Positions 7,045 to 12,268 of a DNA stretch of 12,268 nt are shown here, piece after piece. The stretch's first letter is position 1. Each line of letters begins with the position of its first letter. The stretch lies in contig JAJYIL010000035.1 of NCBI GenBank assembly GCA_021790055.1, forward strand, positions 1 to 12,268, read 5' to 3'. Origin of the DNA: Bacteroidota bacterium. GTDB lineage: Bacteria > Bacteroidota > Ignavibacteria > Ignavibacteriales > Ignavibacteriaceae. The position numbers and the translations under genes are program-made. The notes below the pieces were generated by a model. It saw nothing but the letters and a program-made list of their open reading frames with translations. It was not told the origin of the DNA and made no database searches.

Positions 7045-9302
7045 AGCTCAACCTTTATTGTTGCAGTTGGTAAAAACGGAAGCATATAGACTCGCGCTCC
7101 GGTATTACGAACAAAGTAGAAAATATTTTTTCTATTATAAGCATTTATTACGCTTGCATCAATAGTAAATTTGAAGGGTGATATTTCAAAATATTTGCTC
7201 AAGCTTAGATCGAGCCGGTGGTAGTCCGGTAGGCGGGCAAGATCTCTATCGGCAAGAATGCCCTGCGGCTGATAGTCTTCATATATCTGCCAGTTCGAAT
7301 AGAAATCCTGAAAGTAAAATTTATTATAATATCCCATGCTCTGTGTGAACGGCAAGCCGGAGTTAAATACCCAAACCGCACTTGCACGCCACCCGGAACC
7401 AAAGTCGTAGTCAAGCATTATATTAAATGAATTTCGAACATCATATCTCGGGTAATAAATCCATCCGTTCAGATTATTATAAGCCCAGCTTAAAGTGTAA
7501 GAAGCAGTTACGTTAAGCGGAGCCCTATTATACTTAAGCTGAAACTCATAGCCGTAAGACTCTCCGCTTGCGGCAACCAAGTCCGGGTCCGAATCCAGTA
7601 TTTTATTGTTATTTAACACCGGGAGGTTTTGCAGATTTTTATAATAAGCCTCTGCATCGAGCGATAAGAAATCGGTAAAATAAATACTTGCGCCGCCCGA
7701 GTAAATAGTGTTAGTTGCCGGCTTAAGATAGCTTGGGGTTATAATCCACGGTTCGAACAGAGAAATAACCTGGTTCTCATCCGAAAGCGTTGTCATCTGC
7801 TGGTCATATATTCCCCAGGAAGCTTTAAGAGTTATTAGCGGACTGACATTATAGGTTAAGTTTACGTACGGATCTAATAGTAAGTTGCTTCCATCGGATT
7901 CCGATAAGCCTACCAGAACAGCTCTTGTACCCAAGCTTGCACCGAAATTAGAAAAGTGTAAAAATTTATAATACGCATAGAAGTCTATGTTGCTTCCGCT
8001 TGAGCCTATATCGGAAGTAGAGCCAAGAGAATTTTGAAGCAATAATTTAGTATCAACATTTTTTATCTCCATGCCAACATGAATTTCATCCTTTGAATCA
8101 TATATGTAAGTAAACTTTGTATTGAAGGAAATATCGCTGACGGAATTTGTTTCCGGCGACGCTCCGCTAAGCTTCGGGCTAACATTTCCTTCGAAACTGC
8201 TTAATGAAAGATCAATCTCAAAAAACAGCGGCGAATCCGTAATCTGAAACCATTTCATACCAAACACGTTGTTGTACCAGCTCAAATCTTCAACAAGCGG
8301 ATCGCTGTTTGTCAGCCGGTCGCCGCTAAAGAAGCCGTCAAGTATAATTTTGGAGCCTGGGATAAAATTCGGATTAGCGTAATTAAGCTTAAATGAACCA
8401 TCATAGAAGTCTATTGGCGCATTCTGGCTATTGAGAAATTTTCTTAATATTTCCGTATAATAGCTCTTGCGCGCAGCTACAATAAATGATCCGTGGGGAA
8501 TAGGCCCTTCAAAAAGCGCTTTCCCGGAAAGGAGGCTGGAACTGGCAATAGCCCCAAACCTGTTTTTATTTCCATCTTTCGTAATTATGTTTAACACGGA
8601 TGAAAGCCTTCCGCCGTACTCCGGAGGAAACCCGCCCTTATAGAATTCAACGCTGTTTATAATATCCGGATCGACCACGCTGAATATTCCAAACGCATGG
8701 AAAGGATTATAAATTGTAATGCCGTTTATTAAAACCAGGTTTTCATTGCTCGGGCTGCCTCTTACATAATACCTTGCTGAAACATCGCCAGTCGATTGTA
8801 CTCCTGGTATATAATGCAGCGATCTGAAGACGTCTGACTCCACTCCCTGAGGAAACATTTCCAGGTTCCTCATCGATATATGCTGCAATCCTAAATCGGT
8901 AGCATTTTTTTCTACGCTTCTCTTGCCTACTTTTTCTACCTGCTGCATCATTATGCTTGTCGGTATTAAACGGGCTTTAATATCATTTATCTTATCTTGC
9001 TTGATATAGACCTTTATCGATTTGGTTATGTATCCCATAAACGAAATTAAAACGGTGTATGTTTTATTCGCCGGGATAGAAGGGATGAAAAAATATCCGT
9101 TGGAATTAGAGACGGTCCCCGACTTCAGCTCCTTGATTAATACATTTGCAAACGGAAGTACTTCGCCGGATGTAGAATCGGTAACGATACCCCTTAAAGT
9201 TCCTTTTTCCTGGGCTATACTTACTGACGAAAAAATTCCTAGAAGAAGCATGCAAAATGAGATAAATATAAGGAAGAAGAAATTAACCGAAGATACTTTC
9301 AT
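7041..9302 (-). CDS. TonB-dependent outer-membrane receptor with carboxypeptidase-regulatory-like N-terminal domain
   Basis: A 753-residue receptor. The signal peptide ends near residue 30 (V-S-I-A-Q). Residues 35-115 form a carboxypeptidase-D regulatory-like domain (L-R-G-I-V-T-D-S-x-S-G-E-x-L-P-F-A-N-V, then S-N-G-Y-F-F-I-P). The plug covers about 135-245: S-L-H-Y-I-P-G-V near 161-168, Y-Y-V-R-G-S at 178-183, L-I-N-G-I-T-I-Y-N-P, V-E-F-Y-K-G-G-F-P-P-E-Y-G-G-R-L-S-S-V-L-N. The remaining 500 residues are barrel strands. It should take up a ligand across the outer membrane using TonB energy. The substrate cannot be told from sequence. The type pairs with DUF4249, not SusD, so a glycan substrate is not implied. 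The last residues are T-I-K-V-E-L; the family usually ends in an aromatic residue. The start is ATG at 9300-9302 with A-G-G-G-A-G six bases upstream. Confidence 0.88.
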   Translation of the reverse strand: MKVSSVNFFFLIFISFCMLLLGIFSSVSIAQEKGTLRGIVTDSTSGEVLPFANVLIKELKSGTVSNSNGYFFIPSIPANKTYTVLISFMGYITKSIKVYIKQDKINDIKARLIPTSIMMQQVEKVGKRSVEKNATDLGLQHISMRNLEMFPQGVESDVFRSLHYIPGVQSTGDVSARYYVRGSPSNENLVLINGITIYNPFHAFGIFSVVDPDIINSVEFYKGGFPPEYGGRLSSVLNIITKDGNKNRFGAIASSSLLSGKALFEGPIPHGSFIVAARKSYYTEILRKFLNSQNAPIDFYDGSFKLNYANPNFIPGSKIILDGFFSGDRLTNSDPLVEDLSWYNNVFGMKWFQITDSPLFFEIDLSLSSFEGNVSPKLSGASPETNSVSDISFNTKFTYIYDSKDEIHVGMEIKNVDTKLLLQNSLGSTSDIGSSGSNIDFYAYYKFLHFSNFGASLGTRAVLVGLSESDGSNLLLDPYVNLTYNVSPLITLKASWGIYDQQMTTLSDENQVISLFEPWIITPSYLKPATNTIYSGGASIYFTDFLSLDAEAYYKNLQNLPVLNNNKILDSDPDLVAASGESYGYEFQLKYNRAPLNVTASYTLSWAYNNLNGWIYYPRYDVRNSFNIMLDYDFGSGWRASAVWVFNSGLPFTQSMGYYNKFYFQDFYSNWQIYEDYQPQGILADRDLARLPDYHRLDLSLSKYFEISPFKFTIDASVINAYNRKNIFYFVRNTGARVYMLPFLPTATIKVEL

Positions 9303-9547
9303 AATTAACTCCCTATTTGCACAACGGATTTATACTTGCATTAAGTACAATAAATAAATATCCGCCTTCATTGTTTTCTTTATTTAAAAACAACCTTGTT
9401 AAATATAAATAATAGGCTGTCAAATTACCCTTCTAAATGTCACCCGTAAGCAGGAATCCTTAAACTAAAATTAACCCGGCGACAATATAATTCTCAATTG
9501 AATATCATGCAACAGCTTTTGCATCCCGAATAGCTAAATTAATAAAC
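9303..9547. other. Intergenic region (245 bases) between methyltransferase and receptor operon
   Basis: No independent gene is seen. The part next to 9303 must contain the leader of the receptor operon. The segment 9505-9547 stays open in the alternative methyltransferase frame (see the A9 run). A short dyad, ATGCAA (9507-9512) with TTGCAT (9519-9524), is too weak to call a terminator. I saw no clear -33/-7 promoter pair. Confidence 0.4.
9309..9314 (-). promoter_or_regulatory. Candidate ribosome binding site of the receptor gene
   Basis: The minus strand reads AGGGAG, six bases before the ATG at 9302. It supports the chosen start. Several other genes of the window have no such purine block. 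Confidence 0.5.
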
Positions 9548-10537
9548 TCATAAAAATTTAAGGAAGCTTTGATCATCCGGGCTATTTTCCTCTTTCCCGT
9601 TCTTTTTTTTTCGCAAAGAAAAAGTATTCCTTTCCCAGAATACCCCGTCCTGGTAGCCCTGGATGCTTTTATCTTTTTCCGCCAATTCCAATCGCTTGTT
9701 TGCCAGGCAAACAAATTCTTCCGATAATTCAACAGCATAGAAATTTCTATTTAATTTTTTGGCAACAACAGCCGTCGTACCGGAACCGGCAAAAGGATCG
9801 AGCACTATATCTCCTTCATCTGTGCTGGCAAGAATTAATTTTGCAATCAGCTTCTCCGGCTTCTGCGTCGGGTGATCGGTATTTTCCGGCATACTCCAGA
9901 ATGGAATGCTGATGTCGGTCCATAAATTTCCCGGATGTGTAAGCCGGAAATTTCCGTCGCTACTCTCTTCCCAATCTTTAGGATTCCCGTTTTCTTTGTA
10001 TGGTGCAATAACTTTCCTTTTCAGCTTTACGGCTTCGATATTGAACTTGTAATTCTTACCTTTGGTGGCAAACCAGATGTCTTCGTGCGAGTTTTTAAAA
10101 TTTGATTTCGCACCCCTTCCTTTTTCCCTTTCCCAGGTAATCCGGTTTCTCACAATCAATTTATTCTTTATTACCTGGTAAACTAAATTTGATGTCTGCC
10201 AGTCGCAGCAAATATAAACTGTTGCAGTTTCTTTTAGGGAAGGCAGAAGCAGCTCAAACCAGGACTGAAACCATTTCGTGTATTTTTCTTCGGTTGTTTT
10301 GTTGAAGCTGCTGTCATGAAACTGCTTGCTTAAGTTGTACGGCGGATCCAGGAATAATAAGTCGACAGAGCTTGTCGGAATGAGCTTGCATGCTTCGAAT
10401 ATGTCGCCGTGAATTATGGAATTAACCGGGATCTCATCTACAAATTGCCGTAGGTGCCGGATATTTTCCGAATAGAATTTCCTTTCCTCATCCGAAAGAG
10501 TAATGGTTCTATTTCTTGGTGCCCTGGCTTTATTCAT
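9548..10537 (-). CDS. Beta-class DNA adenine-N6 methyltransferase
   Basis: A 329-residue methylase of the N4/N6 DNA methyltransferase family. The catalytic motif IV D-P-P-Y-N-L (64-69) comes before the cofactor motif I D-P-F-A-G-S-G-T-T (247-255), which is the beta-class order. H-P-T-Q-K-P-E-K-L-I (222-231) is the usual lead-in to the S-adenosylmethionine site. The D-P-P-Y-N-L form favours N6-adenine over N4-cytosine. The region between the motifs (about 110-215) should hold the target-recognition part; the recognition sequence cannot be read from it. No restriction endonuclease gene is visible next to it, so it may be an orphan or its partner may lie elsewhere. The tail after Arg309 is encoded downstream of an A9 run. 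Losing one A would give a different 34-residue tail. The start is ATG at 10535-10537 with an A-rich leader and no purine ribosome site. Confidence 0.88.
   Translation of the reverse strand: MNKARAPRNRTITLSDEERKFYSENIRHLRQFVDEIPVNSIIHGDIFEACKLIPTSSVDLLFLDPPYNLSKQFHDSSFNKTTEEKYTKWFQSWFELLLPSLKETATVYICCDWQTSNLVYQVIKNKLIVRNRITWEREKGRGAKSNFKNSHEDIWFATKGKNYKFNIEAVKLKRKVIAPYKENGNPKDWEESSDGNFRLTHPGNLWTDISIPFWSMPENTDHPTQKPEKLIAKLILASTDEGDIVLDPFAGSGTTAVVAKKLNRNFYAVELSEEFVCLANKRLELAEKDKSIQGYQDGVFWERNTFSLRKKKNGKEENSPDDQSFLKFL
9603..9611. repeat. Homopolymer run of nine (A9 in the methyltransferase sense)
   Basis: Nine T on the plus strand are A9 in the gene, encoding the R-K-K-K at residues 309-312. Deletion of one base moves translation into a frame that stays open to the TGA at 9505-9507 and ends A-I-R-D-A-K-A-V-A. 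Gain of one base stops after about nine codons. Such runs are prone to slippage in cells and to sequencing error. Confidence 0.7.
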
Positions 10538-10552
10538 GTTTTATTTTTTGTT

Positions 10553-10584
10553 GCAAAAATAAAATGTTTAGTCAGAAGTGCCAA
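10553..10584 (-). promoter_or_regulatory. Candidate Bacteroidota-type promoter of the methyltransferase
   Basis: On the minus strand TATTTTTG (10561-10554) fits the TAnnTTTG -7 consensus. A TTG (10584-10582) lies 20 bases upstream, matching the -33 element spacing. The -7 box ends about 16 bases before the ATG, so the leader would be very short. The 61-base gap to the upstream gene leaves room for this site. Confidence 0.4.
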
Positions 10585-10598
10585 TAATAAAATGAATG

Positions 10599-12268
10599 TC
10601 AACGGAGAAGAATCATCTTTTTAGTATCAGTCATATTACCTGCCTTCAAGGTGTAAAAATAAATTCCGCTTGAAAGATGCGAAGCGTTAAACTCAACCCG
10701 ATATATGCATGCAGTCTTTTCTTCATTTACTAAGGTTGCTACTTCCCTTCCGAGAATATCATATACTCTTATGGTAACATGGCTAACTTCTGAAAGCTGA
10801 TAGCAGAAAGCTGTTGTCGGATTAAAAGGATTTGGGAAATTTTGTAAAAGGCGGAACTCATTCGGTGTTTTCTTTACCTTGTAAACTGCAGTAACTTCGG
10901 GTCTGAATATTTTGATTTCATACAGCCCAAAGCCGTTATTGTTAGAACTCTTGTTCATTTCAAGCCTGATAAATTTAGCCCGCACAGATTTAAGCGAAAA
11001 TTCCTCCAATCCTCCGGCACCGTTATCCTTGCTGAAAACATCAAACCAATCAATGCTGTCTTTTGATCCTCTTATATTATATTGAAGTGTATAGTTGGAG
11101 TACCAGTCCAGAACAATTTTACCGATTGAATAAACGGAGTCGAGTTCAATTTGAACCCATTGCGTATCGGAAGCCACGCTCAGCCATCTTGTAGAACCTA
11201 TTTCGTCGGTAATCTTATCAGCTGAATAATATGCTAATCTTGAAGAGCTTGACGATACTTTTTTGTGCAGTGCAATATTCTGTTCGTACATCGGGAAAAT
11301 TCTAATGTAATCATTTCTTATGCTCGATGCGGAATCTATGCCGTTTGAAACGTTAAGGCTGACAGGGAAATTCTTCCCGGAATAAACGTCATAAATAAAA
11401 GTCGGATTTTTTTCGTGAGAATCCACAATCCCGTCACCGTCAAAATCCCATGACCATGAAGTTATCGGGTGCTTTTTATTATTTAAGCTGAGATCGGCGA
11501 ATTTAACTTTTAAGGGGCTATATCCGGAAAGAGTATCAGCTTTAAAATTTGATTTAATATAATTATTCGGCACAGTCTCGGTTACCTTTATGATTTGATT
11601 TACCGGAAAGTCTGTCAAAACAGTTACTTGCTTTGAAGGAAAAATAACAACAAGCGAATCTATTTTTAATGCGTCTCCCAAACCGAAGTGCGCTCTTAAA
11701 TCATTACAACCCCTAAAGCCCTGTACTCCTGTTATCTCTCTTATCTGCCAGAATGTTTTTCCAAATATTGTTGCTTTAATTTTTACTCTTGCACCAATCG
11801 CACTGCCGTTGGAAACCTTGCCTTTGCACTCAACACTAAGCCAGTTGTTCTTGTTGCCGTTGTTATGATAAATAAGATAGCCGTAATTGCTTGCATCCGA
11901 GACGAGCAGGTCTATGGACCCGTCGTTATCATAATCTCCAAAGCTTGCGCCGGTAATGCCTGTACCGCCCGGGACGGTATTATTGCTGTCGATATACGCT
12001 TCAGTAAAAGTTCCGTCTCCGTTATTTAAATAAAGCAGGTTTGTTTTTTGATAGATCGTGCCGACAAACAAATCAAGGTCCCCGTCATTGTCAACGTCGC
12101 CCCAGGCAGAAGTCCACACACATCCTTTATAGTTTGCAATCGGACCGGAAGTAATTTTAGAAAATGTTTTATTACCGTTATTATGGAACAAATAGTTCTC
12201 CTGCTTTACGGTGGAGCTTGTAGAACCGTCGCCGACGAAAATGTCCGGGTAACCGTCGTTATCGTAAT
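10599..12268 (-). CDS. Secreted FG-GAP/VCBS, ASPIC-UnbV, PKD and discoidin-domain protein with type IX sorting domain (5' end outside window)
   Basis: The frame is open to the right edge; 555 full codons are visible and the true start lies beyond it (the internal TTG at 12191 is not a start). Residue 1 is the first whole codon. Three FG-GAP calcium-type repeats occur at 1-11, 56-68 and 110-122 (D-N-D-G-Y-P-D, D-V-D-N-D-G-D-L-D, D-Y-D-N-D-G-S-I-D). An ASPIC/UnbV segment follows at 158-230 (G-A-R-V, Q-I-R-E-I-T, H-F-G-L-G, N-Q-I-I-K-V). Then come a PKD domain at 240-324 (W-S-W-D-F-D-G-D-G) and an F5/8 type C (discoidin) domain at about 330-455 (N-I-A-L-H-K-K-V-S, W-V-Q-I-E-L, F-I-R-L-E). The end (469-555) is a type IX sorting domain: Q-N-F-P-N-P-F-N-P, V-Y-D-I-L-G-R, S-G-I-Y-F-Y, T-K-K-M. 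It is a large cell-surface or released protein, probably for binding carbohydrate or surfaces; no catalytic site is seen in the visible part. Confidence 0.85.
   Translation of the reverse strand, partial: YDNDGYPDIFVGDGSTSSTVKQENYLFHNNGNKTFSKITSGPIANYKGCVWTSAWGDVDNDGDLDLFVGTIYQKTNLLYLNNGDGTFTEAYIDSNNTVPGGTGITGASFGDYDNDGSIDLLVSDASNYGYLIYHNNGNKNNWLSVECKGKVSNGSAIGARVKIKATIFGKTFWQIREITGVQGFRGCNDLRAHFGLGDALKIDSLVVIFPSKQVTVLTDFPVNQIIKVTETVPNNYIKSNFKADTLSGYSPLKVKFADLSLNNKKHPITSWSWDFDGDGIVDSHEKNPTFIYDVYSGKNFPVSLNVSNGIDSASSIRNDYIRIFPMYEQNIALHKKVSSSSSRLAYYSADKITDEIGSTRWLSVASDTQWVQIELDSVYSIGKIVLDWYSNYTLQYNIRGSKDSIDWFDVFSKDNGAGGLEEFSLKSVRAKFIRLEMNKSSNNNGFGLYEIKIFRPEVTAVYKVKKTPNEFRLLQNFPNPFNPTTAFCYQLSEVSHVTIRVYDILGREVATLVNEEKTACIYRVEFNASHLSSGIYFYTLKAGNMTDTKKMILLR

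Noticed and set aside
512..9302. A SusC/SusD polysaccharide utilisation system
   Set aside because: The receptor is paired with a DUF4249 protein, no SusD-like protein is visible, and the mannan genes form a separate block.
9022..9357. 111-codon plus-strand open frame over the receptor start
   Set aside because: It is the antisense shadow of the receptor signal peptide and regulatory-like domain; composition mirrors that gene.
12189..12191. TTG as the start of the FG-GAP protein
   Set aside because: The frame stays open to the window edge and reads as another FG-GAP repeat (D-N-D-G-Y-P-D), so this is an internal leucine.

Overview
The window looks like chromosomal DNA from a member of the Ignavibacteriota / Bacteroidota-Chlorobiota group. 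This is inferred mainly from two C-terminal secretion domains of the Por (type IX) system with the wording 'NYPNPFNP ... VYDILGR.VATLVNE ... SGIYFY ... TKKM.LL', which is typical of Ignavibacteria. Supporting signs are several lipoproteins, a TonB receptor with a carboxypeptidase-regulatory-like N-terminal domain paired with a DUF4249 lipoprotein, AT-rich spacers and one -33/-7 type promoter. Every credible gene lies on the minus strand, so transcription runs from right to left. No rRNA, tRNA, CRISPR array, insertion sequence or integrase was seen.

Right edge to 10599 (the upstream end in reading direction): the 3' part of a large secreted FG-GAP/ASPIC-UnbV/PKD/discoidin protein that ends in a type IX sorting domain. 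Next is a lone beta-class DNA adenine methyltransferase (9548-10537) with its own candidate promoter. From 9302 down to 4620 lies a tightly overlapping three-gene operon: TonB-dependent receptor, DUF4249 lipoprotein, and a lipoprotein with two PEGA domains and a seven-bladed propeller. From 4393 down to the left edge lies a mannan-degradation block. It holds a type-IX-secreted glycosidase with Ig-like and CBM35-like modules, a GH5_7-like mannanase lipoprotein, and the N-terminal part of a GH2 beta-mannosidase.

The three mannan genes make a plausible chain. A secreted polysaccharide binder/cleaver works outside, an anchored endo-mannanase makes oligosaccharides, and an exo-acting beta-mannosidase finishes them. 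The receptor operon next door could import a ligand, but nothing in the sequence ties it to mannan. The beta-mannosidase frame is odd: it opens after a TGA stop with no usable start codon and lacks the first strands of its sugar-binding domain, so it may be broken or misassembled.

The most interesting points are the start-less beta-mannosidase, the PEGA-propeller lipoprotein coupled to a TonB receptor, an A9 run that controls two alternative methyltransferase tails, a 7-bp tandem repeat inside a sorting-domain coding region, and a cluster of palindromic repeats between the two glycosidase genes. I did not find a clear, entirely new system.
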